From: Psychrobacter urativorans
GTDB taxonomy: Bacteria; Pseudomonadota; Gammaproteobacteria; Pseudomonadales; Moraxellaceae
Reading direction: 5' to 3'
Assembly: GCF_001298525.1 (NCBI RefSeq)
Contig: NZ_CP012678.1
Coordinates: 2,046,001 to 2,110,000, forward strand
Length of the DNA stretch: 64,000 nt
The position numbers and the translations under genes are program-made. The notes beneath the pieces are model-generated. The model searched no databases, was not told where the DNA came from, and saw only the letters and a program-made list of their open reading frames with translations. Of this stretch, positions 33,158 through 43,799 are shown piece by piece (the stretch's first letter is position 1; the number at the start of each line of letters is the position of its first letter).

Positions 33158-35314
33158 CTATTTTAAAGCATGTACGCGCGCGCGATTTGGTGATATTTTG
33201 GCAATCATAGCTGCTGATAAAGGCGAAAATGACCCTAACATCATATCTGCTAATGTCTCCGCACAGAGAGGCGCTAAAGCGTACCCTTTTGCGCCCATTG
33301 CCGATAGTGTCCACAGGCGTTTGCTGTCTGCTAATAGACCCACTAGCGGATGATAATCTATGGTTTGGGTGCGAATACCGGCACGAGCTTGCCAATTATC
33401 GGTATCTGTTGGCAAGCTACTATCTAGCTCAGGTATGTCAGTAATCAACTTTTCACGGTTCTGCTGATTTTCCTGCGGACGGATACCCGTGTCGGTATCG
33501 GCATCGAGAAAGCTTGCGCCCAGTAAAAATTGCGCTTGACCTTCTACCATAGTGTTTAGTTCAGCATCACCTTTTTGCGCGAGGAATGGTGCGCAATAGC
33601 CACTATATTTTAGTGGTATTTTGGGTAAATGTGTCTGTTGTTCAGTAGTGGTAGTAAACCAAGACAGTTGCCCACGAATGGTACGACATTTGGCAATTCG
33701 GCTGTCTAGTTTGTGACCTTCATAAGCCGCGCAAATGACGACGCTGTCGGCATCAAGAGTAATAGCATCGAGAGTGACAGTGTCATTCTTCTTAATGTCA
33801 TTACCTTGCATATCATTATCAATGTGTCCAATAATGCGCACATTATTTTCAGTTTCATCTATGTGCGTGACGGCTAGTTGTTGAAAAGTAATTAGCGGAT
33901 GCATGAGTATTATGTTTTTTATCGCTTGCGGATTGACCAGTCCGGACTGCGGTAAATATAAGTTTGTGGATAAATCTAGCGTTGATAAACCAGTAATCTC
34001 TTCAGCTTGTGCAGTAGTTAAAGTGGTTGCCATCTCATACGGATAGTCAGCAATTTCCTCGACACTCACATTAGATTTGACCAATATCTCAAGCGCTCCG
34101 GTAGGCTCAAGTATAGGCGGAGTAGCATGAATTGCCGCTTGCTGATTTAAATACCGATAAAATCGGCTGCTATAAAGATAACCGATGGTGTGTAAATGCT
34201 CATCGACATGATGAATGGGCGTCATTTTCGGTGCGAGTAGGGCGCGTGGATTGCCTGATGCGCCTGATAGTGGCGCGTCTTTATCTAACATTGTCACCTT
34301 GATACCACGATTCGCTAGCGACCATGCGCTCATCAAGCCGGCAATGCCCGCACCAATAGCGACGATATGCGTTGGTCGGTTGGGAAGTATTGGCGATTCT
34401 TTAGACTTATTCACTTCACTAGAAACAGAAGCGTTATCTTTAGCGAGCTTCATCACTGCCGTTAGCATGTCACGCTTACGCCCAAATCCTGCCACTTTTT
34501 TAATCTCAAAGCCGCTATCTTGCAAGCCACGTTTGACCACACCGGCACAGCTATAAGTGGCTGCAGTCGTACCTAAATGCGATAAACGCTGTACCTGCGC
34601 AAATATACTATCCGCCCACAACGACTGATTACAAGAGGGCGCAAAACCATCTAAAAACCAAGCATCAATATGCGCTGGCTGATTAGAGCTATGGCTGTCT
34701 AACTGTGTATCCAATTTTGCTAAACTCTCTGCCGCATCGCCCAGCCATATATCTACAGTAAAATTATCACTAATAAAATTCAGACGGTGACAGCCCGAAA
34801 TAAGTGGCGGATAAGCGGCTAATAATTGCCCAATAAGTGTAGTTAATTCAGGCGCGCGTTGTCCCCATAAGGTGAGTATCTGCGTTAAATCTACTAGTGG
34901 TATGGGATGTTTTTCGGTCGTGATGAGGTGCAAGCGAGACGTGATTAACTCTGGATGTGTCGTACGCAGTTGTCGCCAAAGTTGCCATAATGCTAATAAA
35001 TTGAGTCCCGTACCAAAGCCCAATTCAGCAATGGTAAAGCACTGATACGCTGCTAATATTGCTAAGCGTTCTGGGAGCTGATTGCCATTAAGAAACACAT
35101 GGCGCGATTCTGCCAAGCCGTCCACATGGGAAAAATACACATCGCCAAATTCGCCTGAGACGGGCACGCTATTACCGGTATCGTCTGTTTGCCAGACAAT
35201 CTTGGCGGGTGTGATGACATTGGGATATTCAGATGGTTTTAGAGGCGGTTGCTCCGCTTGCTTTCTGAATCGGCGAGGAATACTGTCAGATATGGAGCCA
35301 ATAGCTTTAGACAT
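33158..35314 (-). CDS. mnmC: Bifunctional tRNA wobble-uridine modification enzyme MnmC
   Basis: MnmC finishes mnm5(s2)U at the wobble position of several tRNAs: its FAD-dependent part removes the carboxymethyl group and its SAM-dependent part methylates the amine. In this 718-residue protein the methyltransferase half is N-terminal (~1-290, with [13 protein letters not shown] as motif I and [11 protein letters not shown]), and the oxidoreductase half C-terminal (dinucleotide motif [17 protein letters not shown] near 320). The fused order is as in E. coli (668 residues). No break seen. Confidence 0.93.
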   Translation of the reverse strand: MSKAIGSISDSIPRRFRKQAEQPPLKPSEYPNVITPAKIVWQTDDTGNSVPVSGEFGDVYFSHVDGLAESRHVFLNGNQLPERLAILAAYQCFTIAELGFGTGLNLLALWQLWRQLRTTHPELITSRLHLITTEKHPIPLVDLTQILTLWGQRAPELTTLIGQLLAAYPPLISGCHRLNFISDNFTVDIWLGDAAESLAKLDTQLDSHSSNQPAHIDAWFLDGFAPSCNQSLWADSIFAQVQRLSHLGTTAATYSCAGVVKRGLQDSGFEIKKVAGFGRKRDMLTAVMKLAKDNASVSSEVNKSKESPILPNRPTHIVAIGAGIAGLMSAWSLANRGIKVTMLDKDAPLSGASGNPRALLAPKMTPIHHVDEHLHTIGYLYSSRFYRYLNQQAAIHATPPILEPTGALEILVKSNVSVEEIADYPYEMATTLTTAQAEEITGLSTLDLSTNLYLPQSGLVNPQAIKNIILMHPLITFQQLAVTHIDETENNVRIIGHIDNDMQGNDIKKNDTVTLDAITLDADSVVICAAYEGHKLDSRIAKCRTIRGQLSWFTTTTEQQTHLPKIPLKYSGYCAPFLAQKGDAELNTMVEGQAQFLLGASFLDADTDTGIRPQENQQNREKLITDIPELDSSLPTDTDNWQARAGIRTQTIDYHPLVGLLADSKRLWTLSAMGAKGYALAPLCAETLADMMLGSFSPLSAAMIAKISPNRARVHALK

Positions 35315-35366
35315 GGAGGGTCACGTAAGATAAATAAGCAATGTAAGCCATTAAGGAGTTGTCATA

Positions 35367-35822
35367 TTACCAACGCACACGGCGTCTAAACAACAGCCAC
35401 GAGATAAAAATACCGACTAATAAACTAATGAGTACGGTAAAAGCGCCGTACAAAAACAGATGACCTTTACTTTCATAGACTAAAACATTCACTTGATTTT
35501 GTAAGTCATCTACTTGCCGTTGCAGGCTAATATTTTCGCTGACTAATTTCTGATTGGCAGCGCTGAGGGCAGTAGGTTCGGGTTGTAATTGCGCTGCTAA
35601 AGTATGGTTATAAAGGGCTTCTGGCGATAAAGTGGGTTCATTATTCGTCTGACTCGTGTCAATGCCGTTATCAACGGATGCTGCGGCTTGCTCAGCAGCA
35701 GTACTGACAGGTGCTGCTTGTGCGCTCATAGCGGCGACAAGCATGACAATAGCCACGCCATATTGATAGCTTTGGCGTAGAGATGGCTTTACTGGTTTTG
35801 ATGCGGTCATCAATCGTCTCAC
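35367..35822 (-). CDS. Exported coiled-coil protein with C-terminal membrane anchor
   Basis: A 151-residue protein. The GTG start at 35822 overlaps the yciI stop; ATG 35810 is an alternative. A signal-like helix (~18-35, ending SAQAA) is followed by a low-complexity part, a coiled coil (~85-115) and a C-terminal membrane helix (~120-143) with a basic tail RRRVRW. The layout of coiled coil plus helix plus Arg tail resembles the end of TIGR04211 SH3 proteins, but no SH3 domain is present. Function unknown. Confidence 0.65.
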   Translation of the reverse strand: MRRLMTASKPVKPSLRQSYQYGVAIVMLVAAMSAQAAPVSTAAEQAAASVDNGIDTSQTNNEPTLSPEALYNHTLAAQLQPEPTALSAANQKLVSENISLQRQVDDLQNQVNVLVYESKGHLFLYGAFTVLISLLVGIFISWLLFRRRVRW

Positions 35823-36136
35823 GAAGCGGCTATCGTATCAGTGGGTGTTGGTAATACATGGATAAAGGGCTTAATATCGACATGGCTATAGACACCGTCA
35901 CGCAGATAAGGCTCAGCGCCTGCCCACGTTTGCGCAGCATCAAGCGATTCAAACTCAGCAATCACAATACTGCCTGACATCGCACTTTGACCATGTTCAA
36001 TAGGCGTGGGTCCAGCGACGACCACGCGCTGCTCAGTATCTAAAGCTTGCAAACGCGCAAGATGCTCGGGACGCGTGATTTTTCGTTGAGCTTCACTATT
36101 AGCAACATCATGACCGATAATCGCAAATAAAGGCAT
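35819..36136 (-). CDS. YciI family protein
   Basis: A 105-residue dimeric alpha-beta barrel protein of the YciI family: it opens with FAIIGHDVANS, has the central HL-R-Q segment, and GSIVIAEFESLDAAQTWA is the typical middle strand-helix. The catalytic role of the family is uncertain. It overlaps the next gene by four bases and lies close to yciB, as in the E. coli yci region. Confidence 0.85.
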   Translation of the reverse strand: MPLFAIIGHDVANSEAQRKITRPEHLARLQALDTEQRVVVAGPTPIEHGQSAMSGSIVIAEFESLDAAQTWAGAEPYLRDGVYSHVDIKPFIHVLPTPTDTIAAS

Positions 36137-36275
36137 TATATTTCCTACGTAAATAATAAATTTGAATGGTAATTAACTTATAAATACGTCTAATATATTC
36201 ATAAGTCATCGTTATCAGAGCATTTAGTCGCTTTTATGTAGCGGTTTTTATTTGGTTATTGATATTTCACTATGG

Positions 36276-36827
36276 TTACTTGTTGGTTTTATCCATCAAT
36301 GCAGGATTGATATGCTTTTTTAACACCAAAAATTGCGCAATCACGAACACCAGCATAATCGGAATCCAGCCGTACGTTTTAAAGTTAATCCATGCTTCAT
36401 CAGTCATCGTAAATGCCGTGATATAATGTAGTACGCCCATCAGCATAAAGAATAGCGCCCATGCAACAGTCAGCTGTTTCCAGCCGCGCATGGATAGATT
36501 AAACACGTCTTTCATCGCCAATTGCATCAGCGGCTTATTGATAGCGGCACTGACCAGTAATGTCAACGCAAAGACACCGTTAATAATGGGCGACTTCCAG
36601 CGTAAATAGATATCATCACGCAAGATGAGCGTGCCGCCACAAAAGACGACGGTGAGTAACAAAACCACCCATTGCTGTTTATCAAACTTGCCTTTTTGAC
36701 GCACAAAATGAATGGTATAGATGAGTAGGGTCGCAATCAATAGCGCCCCTGCGGCTGCTAAAATACCGTTGGTACGAGCAGCAATAAAAAAGGCAATCAG
36801 GGGAATGAAGTCTAATAAAGCTTTCAT
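36276..36827 (-). CDS. yciB: Inner membrane septation protein A homologue (YciB)
   Basis: A 183-residue membrane protein with five hydrophobic helices, matching YciB/IspA, which is linked to cell-envelope synthesis and septum formation. I chose ATG 36827 (MKALLDFIPLIAFF) since family members begin there; TTG 36848 and ATG 36845 are possible. The C-terminal segment MTDEAWINFKTYGWIP is a family hallmark. Confidence 0.9.
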   Translation of the reverse strand: MKALLDFIPLIAFFIAARTNGILAAAGALLIATLLIYTIHFVRQKGKFDKQQWVVLLLTVVFCGGTLILRDDIYLRWKSPIINGVFALTLLVSAAINKPLMQLAMKDVFNLSMRGWKQLTVAWALFFMLMGVLHYITAFTMTDEAWINFKTYGWIPIMLVFVIAQFLVLKKHINPALMDKTNK

Positions 36828-36972
36828 ATCAGGTGGGATGTCCATCAAAAACGTAACGGCTAGTTTACACGTCTACTGCGCTAAAAAAAAGCTGACAAGT
36901 CACAATCATTAAAGTGTGTCTGTCTTATGCACACGATTTACCCTCATTCATAACATAGCTAAGGTCACCATT

Positions 36973-37842
36973 ATGAAAATTGACTTACATTGTCACAGTA
37001 CTTTCTCCGACGGTACTTTTGCCCCAACAGAGGTGGTACAGCGCGCCCATTCGGCAGGTGTCAACGTATTGGCATTGACCGACCATGACACGTTAAAGGG
37101 CATTGATGAAGCGAGACTTGCCGCTACAGAATGTGGCATTCAACTGATTAATGGCGTTGAGATTAGCTGTGAGCATACGCTGAATGGCGGTTATGGCAAA
37201 AATAAATCTACCAATAAAATCATTCATGTGCTCGGGCTGAATTTTACGGATCGCGAGCAAATGCATGAGACTTTGCAACAGTTACAAGACAGTCGTGCTA
37301 CCCGTGGTCAACGTATCACAGAAAAATTGAGTGAATTATTATCGCTAGATTATGACGACTTATGGCAAGAGATTTGCGCCAAAGCAGGCAATAATCCGCA
37401 AGCGGTAGGGCGTGCGCATATTGGACAAGTATTATTCGAGCGCGGTTTGGTCAAAACGGTACAAAAAGCCTTTGATAAATACTTGGCGGACAATAAAGCG
37501 GCTTATGTGGCGATTGAGGCACTGAGTATGGAACGGGGTATAGAGCTGATTCATGCGTGCGGTGGCAAGGCGGTATTGGCGCATCCAACCCGTTATCAGC
37601 TATCGGCAACCAGAGTGCGCAAACTGATTGCTGAATTCGCTGAGCTTGGCGGCGATGGTTGTGAATTACCGGCAAATAGTGAACCCCTGAGCACACGGCG
37701 CATGGTAGATAGAACCATTGCTGAACATGAGTTAGCGGTTTCTACGGGCAGTGACTTTCATGGCAGCAATATGCCATGGCGACGTATTGGCGATGTACCG
37801 ACTATCAATCCTGAGCAGCAGGGGATTTGGCAGTCTTTTTAA
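36973..37842 (+). CDS. rnm: PHP-domain 5'-3' exonuclease RNase AM
   Basis: A metal-dependent PHP phosphoesterase of 289 residues, homologue of E. coli YciV/Rnm, which trims 5' ends of rRNA. The metal ligands are visible: DLHCHSTFSDG (residues 3-13), LTDHDT (~35-40), GVEISCEH (~62), HVLG (~83), LAHPTRY (~204) and TGSDFHG (~259). The upstream GTG at 36916 would add 19 unlikely residues; ATG 36973 is preferred. It is divergent from yciB. Confidence 0.9.
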   Translation: MKIDLHCHSTFSDGTFAPTEVVQRAHSAGVNVLALTDHDTLKGIDEARLAATECGIQLINGVEISCEHTLNGGYGKNKSTNKIIHVLGLNFTDREQMHETLQQLQDSRATRGQRITEKLSELLSLDYDDLWQEICAKAGNNPQAVGRAHIGQVLFERGLVKTVQKAFDKYLADNKAAYVAIEALSMERGIELIHACGGKAVLAHPTRYQLSATRVRKLIAEFAELGGDGCELPANSEPLSTRRMVDRTIAEHELAVSTGSDFHGSNMPWRRIGDVPTINPEQQGIWQSF

Positions 37843-38059
37843 GACATTTTATCACTATTTAAAGCAATCATGATAATGATTTAAAGTTTGTTATATATCA
37901 AAAAATATTGATACTTTAAAATTTATATCAACTAAAGTCAGCCCTTTATTATTAAGGCGTACAAGCATAAGGGGATTGATAAATCCTTTAAAATTCGGCA
38001 CACTGGATATACTCATTTAGCGTTATTTCATCCATGAATTATTACGCGGTAGCACATAT

Positions 38060-39586
38060 ATGCCTGTATCGATAGACCAACTAGGCTATAAAAAACTTTC
38101 TCGAATTATTTTCGAGTGGCAAGACGCGGATAGAGCCTCTTTGTTATCGCTATTTATTGTGATAGAAGTTTGTCTCCATTGGTTTTGGTGTTTTTATATT
38201 TGGGTACGCCAAGATACTTATGGTCAGTATGTCGATTTGGGACTGCTGTATCCGATGTGGTTGTGTGTCACCTTGGTGGGGTTATTTTTTTGGTGGCTGG
38301 TTGGGCATTTAGCACGCATTAAGAATAATGATCAGCTGCTGCATTATTGGCAAATTGTGCTGATTGTTATTTATAGTCTTTATATGGCTGGCATTATTTT
38401 AATAATGGGACACAGTAGCTTAGTGTCTGGCGTGTCGCTGGTGGGCGGTGCAATGTTGGGTATGATGCTAGTCCGTCGGAGTTATATTTGGCGGGCTTTT
38501 TTATGGCAAACGTCTTTGATTGTGGTGGTTACTCTGGTTCCTTATTTGGGTGTTCATCTGCCTAACTTACGTAATCTTGCCATTACTTCTATTCCGCTTG
38601 ATACTTACAGCTATATCACTTATAGCGAGACGAACACCCTTGAGAATGCGATTAATGCCGCACGTGTCGATAATAGGACGCTAACTTGGGATACTTTGTT
38701 TCAGATGCGCCGTGCCTCGGCTTTTTTTTGGCGCTCAACCCACATGTATTTGGCATTACCCAAAGCCCTTTTTATGGTTTATGCGTTCCGGACAATGCTG
38801 TTAATATTAGATGACAGTAAAGAGGAAGTTTTAAAGCATGCCAATCAAGATGTCTTGACCAAGCTAAATAACCGTCGTTTCGGTTTGACTCAAATGCAAA
38901 AAACCATCATGGCAACCCAGCCAGCACAAGACTATAGCGTCATTTTACTAGATTTAGATTGGTTTAAGAGTATCAATGATAGTTATGGTCATGAAGGGGG
39001 CGACCACGTGCTATATGAAGTGGCACAAGTGCTGAAGCAAGTGTTCAATACTAAAGAAAGTGTCAGCCGTTATGGTGGTGAAGAGTTCTTGATTGTATTA
39101 CCCAATACAGAGCACCGTATGGCGATGAAAATGGCTGAACAATTACGTGAAAGTATTGCTCAGCATATGATGACGCTAGATGATGGCACTACTTTTCAGA
39201 TAACGGCTAGCCTTGGCGTTTACACCTTAACCTATGCTGAGTTGCTACGGATTAAGCAAGAATGGAAGCCTACTGATGCCAATCTTGCTAAAGACAACTG
39301 GACGATCAGAAATGGCGGACCGTTTGTCAATCTAAGAGCACATGCTAGTGTCAGAAGCCTGCAAGTAAATGGGTACGATCAGACAAAACTACGTCTGGAT
39401 AAGCGCGCAGCACTCGACCTCAGTCAACAACACCAAGCGCTGTTCGCCAGTGAAATATGCAATGGTATGATCAGTATCGCTGACAAGGCATTATATAAAG
39501 CCAAAGAACATGGGCGTAATCAAGTCGCTAGTGCTAATGATTTGATGGCAGAAGGCATTATTCCTGAACCACGCTATGGCGCTTAA
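38060..39586 (+). CDS. Membrane diguanylate cyclase with inserted GGDEF domain
   Basis: Makes c-di-GMP from two GTP. The 508-residue protein has about six N-terminal membrane helices (~20-250, similar in layout to MASE-type sensor domains), a short linker helix, then a GGDEF domain with active site RYGGEEF (~340). The expected inhibitory I-site RxxD reads NTKE, so product inhibition is probably lost. Between ITASLGV and ADKALYKAKEHGRNQ there are about 86 residues where ~18 are usual, an insertion of ~65 or more residues. Stand-alone gene with no cyclase or phosphodiesterase partner nearby. Confidence 0.88.
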   Translation: MPVSIDQLGYKKLSRIIFEWQDADRASLLSLFIVIEVCLHWFWCFYIWVRQDTYGQYVDLGLLYPMWLCVTLVGLFFWWLVGHLARIKNNDQLLHYWQIVLIVIYSLYMAGIILIMGHSSLVSGVSLVGGAMLGMMLVRRSYIWRAFLWQTSLIVVVTLVPYLGVHLPNLRNLAITSIPLDTYSYITYSETNTLENAINAARVDNRTLTWDTLFQMRRASAFFWRSTHMYLALPKALFMVYAFRTMLLILDDSKEEVLKHANQDVLTKLNNRRFGLTQMQKTIMATQPAQDYSVILLDLDWFKSINDSYGHEGGDHVLYEVAQVLKQVFNTKESVSRYGGEEFLIVLPNTEHRMAMKMAEQLRESIAQHMMTLDDGTTFQITASLGVYTLTYAELLRIKQEWKPTDANLAKDNWTIRNGGPFVNLRAHASVRSLQVNGYDQTKLRLDKRAALDLSQQHQALFASEICNGMISIADKALYKAKEHGRNQVASANDLMAEGIIPEPRYGA

Positions 39587-39643
39587 ACCCATAATGTCAC
39601 ATAAAAATCGCTATATTTAACGTTTATTATTTAGCCCGTATCA

Positions 39644-40906
39644 TTAAGCTGAGCGCATTTGTAACTGTTGTACCAAATTTGCCAACACACTGGTGGCAAA
39701 GCTGCCGGTTGGTAAGCTAAAGCACAATATTAGGGTTTGCGCGTCCTGCCATTCCCACTTTAAATCCTCAATCGGTAAGCGTAAAGCCCGTCTTTGCGCC
39801 TTAATATCACGTTGCATAAGACCTGTTGCTAGCTGCATTAATACTGGGTTTTGCTGTACCACGTCATTCTCTAGCGCTGCTGCCGCACCACTCACTTTAT
39901 TATTTTCTAGTCCCCATAATGGGGCGGTTGGATGAATATCGCCTGCAATCAGTCTGGCGCGTAAACTATCGTCCATTTCTTCACTGGCGAATATTGAACC
40001 TGAGCCGTTTAAATTAAATACTTCTCCGGCAATACCTGTATTCCAGCTGCCATCACGTACTCGCACCGCTAAAATCTCATTAAATATTAAACTGCGGGCG
40101 GCAGACAATGCCATAGTATGGTGTTCTTGAGGCGAACGTTTACGCTTATTTTTAGCTTGGTTTTTAGTTTTATCCTTTTGCGGTTCAGCAAACAATCTTA
40201 GCGCTTCTTTAATATTATTACCGCCATGACCAAAACGCTGTGGACCAAAATAATTGGGTACACCCATTTGACTGATATGTGCTAAATGTTGGGCTATTTT
40301 TTGTTGTGTAATGAGCTGCTGTTGCGCATCTAAAATACTGTCTGCCAACTGAACGTCACGTAAGGTAATGATAAATTGATTGGCACGATGCGCCCCGCGT
40401 CCCAGTTTTTTATTGTGCCAATGCTGCGCCAGTATCTCTACGCTTTCATCATTACCAAGGTCAACTGGCGCAAAAATAGTGGGCGGTAATTGCTTCTTAG
40501 GAATGCGTAAACTAAACCATTGCGTGGTTAAGGCATGCCGGTCTTTTAATCCTGAATAACCCACATCGCGCAGTGGAATATCCGCCCATTCGGCTAGTAA
40601 TTTAGCAAGATATGCGGTATTCATGCTCATTTTTTGTATGTGTAACCATAAATGTTCGCCTTCGCCAGTAAAGGTATTCGGCAGGATTTCATTAACCACA
40701 AAGTCTTTGGCGCAGGCTTTATAAGTTGCTTGTGTGATAGGTGGTAGAGTTGGTTGCGGCAATTTTGAGGTATCGGTTAATGACGCAAAATCTACGCTTG
40801 AGTAATCAAATGACTGTTGGTTACATGATGATTGGTCAAATGATGGTTGCTCAAAGGTATCTGTCACTGGCTGAGAAGTCGCACTATTGGTTGCTTGAGG
40901 AGTCAT
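39644..40906 (-). CDS. truD: tRNA pseudouridine(13) synthase
   Basis: TruD isomerises U13 in tRNA-Glu and others. The 420-residue protein has the catalytic aspartate in GYSGLKDRHALT (~122-133) and the TruD-specific central insertion, plus NYFGPQRFGHGG (~225). The N-terminal ~45 residues are a Q/S-rich extension with repeats around QQSFD not usual for the family, and a lysine-rich loop (KNQAKNKRKRS) lies near residue 255. Otherwise ordinary. Confidence 0.93.
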   Translation of the reverse strand: MTPQATNSATSQPVTDTFEQPSFDQSSCNQQSFDYSSVDFASLTDTSKLPQPTLPPITQATYKACAKDFVVNEILPNTFTGEGEHLWLHIQKMSMNTAYLAKLLAEWADIPLRDVGYSGLKDRHALTTQWFSLRIPKKQLPPTIFAPVDLGNDESVEILAQHWHNKKLGRGAHRANQFIITLRDVQLADSILDAQQQLITQQKIAQHLAHISQMGVPNYFGPQRFGHGGNNIKEALRLFAEPQKDKTKNQAKNKRKRSPQEHHTMALSAARSLIFNEILAVRVRDGSWNTGIAGEVFNLNGSGSIFASEEMDDSLRARLIAGDIHPTAPLWGLENNKVSGAAAALENDVVQQNPVLMQLATGLMQRDIKAQRRALRLPIEDLKWEWQDAQTLILCFSLPTGSFATSVLANLVQQLQMRSA

Positions 40907-41157
40907 AAAGTAGTCGTCTATTAGGATTTTAAAATTTAAAGGAAAATTAACGCTGGAGTAATGCTCAGCAAAGTGGGGTAATTAGCAAATAGTTACGTTT
41001 TGCTACGTGGCAGACATACAATAAAACATCGCAAACGCCGCGTCCTTGCTACTATCAAGGATATCTGATTATTCGTAGCCCTATATTACTCGCGATAATA
41101 CCTTTTACTCATTATTATAATTAATAAGGCAGCAATCGCTACCGTTAAGGATGACTT

Positions 41158-42789
41158 ATGACCAACTCAAATATTCATACAATAACCATCAATAAAACTG
41201 ACATTCCAACTGGCGGCATGAAATCGTATAAGCAAGAAGACAATAGTATCATTTTAATCACTCGTGACGATGATGAGTTTCATGCGTTTGATGGTAAATG
41301 TCCGCATGCTGGTGCAGATTTGGGCACGGGGTTACGTTGTGGCAATCGCGTCATTTGTCCTTGGCATCATGGCACTTTTGATAGTCGTGATGGCAGCTTA
41401 TTAGAGCCAGTAGCAACGGACGGGCTCACGCAATATGAGCTAACCGACAATGGCGACAGTCTAACGGTTGATACGACTAAAAAGATAGATAACTCAGTGG
41501 CTAATGACAAAATGGCAGAGAAGCATACCGTTATCGTCGGAGGCGGTGCGGCTGGCTTTATGACCGCACATCATCTGCGCAATACTGGCTATGGCGGTAA
41601 AATCACGATAATTAGTGCTGATGATAAAGCGCCTTATAATCGTACCTTATTATCCAAAGCCTTTTTAGCAGGCAATATGGCTGAAGATAAATTGCTACTT
41701 GGTGGTACGGACTGGGCGGAAAAACAAAATATTGAGTTGCGTCTCAACCAAACCGTTAGCGAAGTGTTGCCAAATGAGCGCACGTTAATTATTAATGATA
41801 GTGAAAAAGCTACTAATGACAAGCTCAGTGCCGACTATGTAGTCGTGGCAACGGGTGCATCGCCCATCGTACCGCCCATAAAAGGTGCTGACCTTGATGG
41901 TGTTTATACCTTGCGCAGTATGGACGATGCCAAAATTATTAAAGCTGCTAGTCATGATAAAAAAGTCGTCATTGTTGGTACAGGTTTTATCGGTATGGAA
42001 GTCGCATCAGCATTAGCGCAGGCAGGCATAACCAAATCCATTACCGTCATCGGGCAAAATCAGCGCGTGATGGGCAATATAATCTCAGAAACGGTCAGTA
42101 ATGCGTTGATTAAACTGCATAAAGATAATGGCATTAATTTCGTACTCGATGCCACCGTTCAAGAAACTATTTCAGCTGAAAATACAGATAGTACCGTTGC
42201 AAAAGTTAGCGGTATTACCCTTGCCAATGGTGAGCAACTAGACGCAGACATGGTGATTTTAGGTACGGGCGTATTACCACGTACTAAACTATTAGGCGAA
42301 GAAATAAATCCTCGTGAAGGCGTTCTAGTCGACAGTCATTTGCAACTGCGCGATGGCGTCTATGCGTTAGGCGATATTGCCAATGCAGACGGACAAATGG
42401 GACGATTGCGAATCGAGCATTGGCGTGTAGCGTTGCAACATGGTCTGGTCACGGCAGCAGCAATTTTAAAAGACGATAGCGTTCATTCGCTTGATGAACG
42501 CGTGCCGTTTTTTTGGACGATGCAATATGGTAAAAGCTTGCGTTACAGCGGTCATGCCAAAACGCCCGATTATAATATTTTAATCGGCTCGCCTGATACG
42601 CTGAATTATATTGAATATTATTTTGATGATGAGGACGATAATAGCCGCGCCACTGCTGCCAGTACCTTAGGTCGTGACAAAGAACTGGTTGCCTTTGGCG
42701 AGCTATTGCGTCTTGGTCATACACCAACGCGCGCGCAGATTAACGCAGGATTTGATATTATTGCCCAAGCCCATGTGCTCTCACAGTGA
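41158..42789 (+). CDS. Rieske ferredoxin-FAD oxidoreductase fusion (AIF-like)
   Basis: A 543-residue soluble redox protein. An N-terminal Rieske domain (~1-105) shows CPHAG and CPWHHG, the four ligands of a [2Fe-2S] cluster. A pyridine-nucleotide disulfide oxidoreductase domain follows (FAD motif VIVGGGAAGFMTAHHL ~125; NAD motif VVIVGTGFIGMEVASAL ~275). Similar fusions (apoptosis-inducing-factor-like or BphA4-like) carry electrons from NAD(P)H to unknown acceptors. No oxygenase partner is encoded next to it. Confidence 0.85.
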   Translation: MTNSNIHTITINKTDIPTGGMKSYKQEDNSIILITRDDDEFHAFDGKCPHAGADLGTGLRCGNRVICPWHHGTFDSRDGSLLEPVATDGLTQYELTDNGDSLTVDTTKKIDNSVANDKMAEKHTVIVGGGAAGFMTAHHLRNTGYGGKITIISADDKAPYNRTLLSKAFLAGNMAEDKLLLGGTDWAEKQNIELRLNQTVSEVLPNERTLIINDSEKATNDKLSADYVVVATGASPIVPPIKGADLDGVYTLRSMDDAKIIKAASHDKKVVIVGTGFIGMEVASALAQAGITKSITVIGQNQRVMGNIISETVSNALIKLHKDNGINFVLDATVQETISAENTDSTVAKVSGITLANGEQLDADMVILGTGVLPRTKLLGEEINPREGVLVDSHLQLRDGVYALGDIANADGQMGRLRIEHWRVALQHGLVTAAAILKDDSVHSLDERVPFFWTMQYGKSLRYSGHAKTPDYNILIGSPDTLNYIEYYFDDEDDNSRATAASTLGRDKELVAFGELLRLGHTPTRAQINAGFDIIAQAHVLSQ

Positions 42790-42868
42790 ATGGAGAAAAA
42801 CCCAGGGGCGCAAAAATTCATGGCGCAAATAAATAATAATCCTATAACCCTAAACCTAAAAGGCATTT

Positions 42869-43447
42869 ATGAGCGCAAACGCTATATCTTTAAGACAAGC
42901 CGAACTTGCTGATATCAACGCACTTGAGCAGTTGCTGAATCGTTGTTATCGGCATGCAGAAGGCTGGACGAATGAGGCGGATTTAATCGGTGGTATTCGT
43001 ATCACTGCCGCTGAACTTGCTGCTGTGATTGCTGAGCCTAAACATTACCTGTTTGTTTATCCAAAAACCGATACCGGCAATCGTGACGGGATAGAGACAG
43101 GTGAATTGCTCGGCTGTATTGCGGTTGATATGCAGGACAATGCCGATAAAAGTAGCGCATATATCGGCATGTTTGCCGTGCATCCAGAGTTACAAGGGCA
43201 GGGTATTGGGCATCAAATGCTACAAGCGGCGGAAACCTTTGCCAATCGACATTTGCAATCGCGTGCGCAGCCGTCTCACATCACCATGAGTATCTTAAGT
43301 CATCGCCCTGAGCTGTTGGCGTATTATGAGCGCCGTGGTTATCGGCTGTCTGGTGCGTCTATGCCGTTCCCTGATGATGGGAATAATGGCGAGCCAAAAC
43401 GTGCAGATTTACAATTATTAGCGCTTGAGAAAATAATCAGTAGCTAG
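42869..43447 (+). CDS. GNAT family N-acetyltransferase
   Basis: A 192-residue acetyl-CoA-dependent acyltransferase. The GNAT motif A is clear: IGMFAVHPELQGQGIGHQML (~105-124), and the C terminus has the usual YYERRGYRLSG. The substrate cannot be told. It may be co-transcribed with the reductase gene 80 bp upstream. Confidence 0.85.
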   Translation: MSANAISLRQAELADINALEQLLNRCYRHAEGWTNEADLIGGIRITAAELAAVIAEPKHYLFVYPKTDTGNRDGIETGELLGCIAVDMQDNADKSSAYIGMFAVHPELQGQGIGHQMLQAAETFANRHLQSRAQPSHITMSILSHRPELLAYYERRGYRLSGASMPFPDDGNNGEPKRADLQLLALEKIISS

Positions 43448-43473
43448 CAGTAACTAGAAATACTGGTTGTAAA

Positions 43474-43686
43474 TTAACCCCAAAAATTCCTAAAAGTCAT
43501 AAACAACCCAAGGCTAAGTAATATAAATGCCACGACAAGCAAGCGTTTAAACCACTTAAACGCAGGCAAGCGCGTGGCATTGTCTTTAGACGTTATATAG
43601 GCAAAAAAGAATATCAGACTGGCAACCAAGGTCATAATGCCCAAGCCAATCGGTAGAATAAATAGATATATTTGCCACATAATCAT
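43474..43686 (-). CDS. Small membrane protein, two helices
   Basis: A 70-residue protein with two hydrophobic helices (~4-30 and ~48-64) joined by a short basic loop (SKDNATRLPAFKWFKR). Convergent with the acetyltransferase gene. No family recognised, but it looks like a real small membrane protein. Confidence 0.6.
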   Translation of the reverse strand: MIMWQIYLFILPIGLGIMTLVASLIFFFAYITSKDNATRLPAFKWFKRLLVVAFILLSLGLFMTFRNFWG

Positions 43687-43799
43687 CTCTCAGCGCTCGT
43701 GATTTATTATTAATGGCATCATAACAGTATGCGGATTGCGCTGTCTGTAATGCGCTTGAAAACTGAATCGCTTACACTTTCTGCAGCACGGAGAAACAC

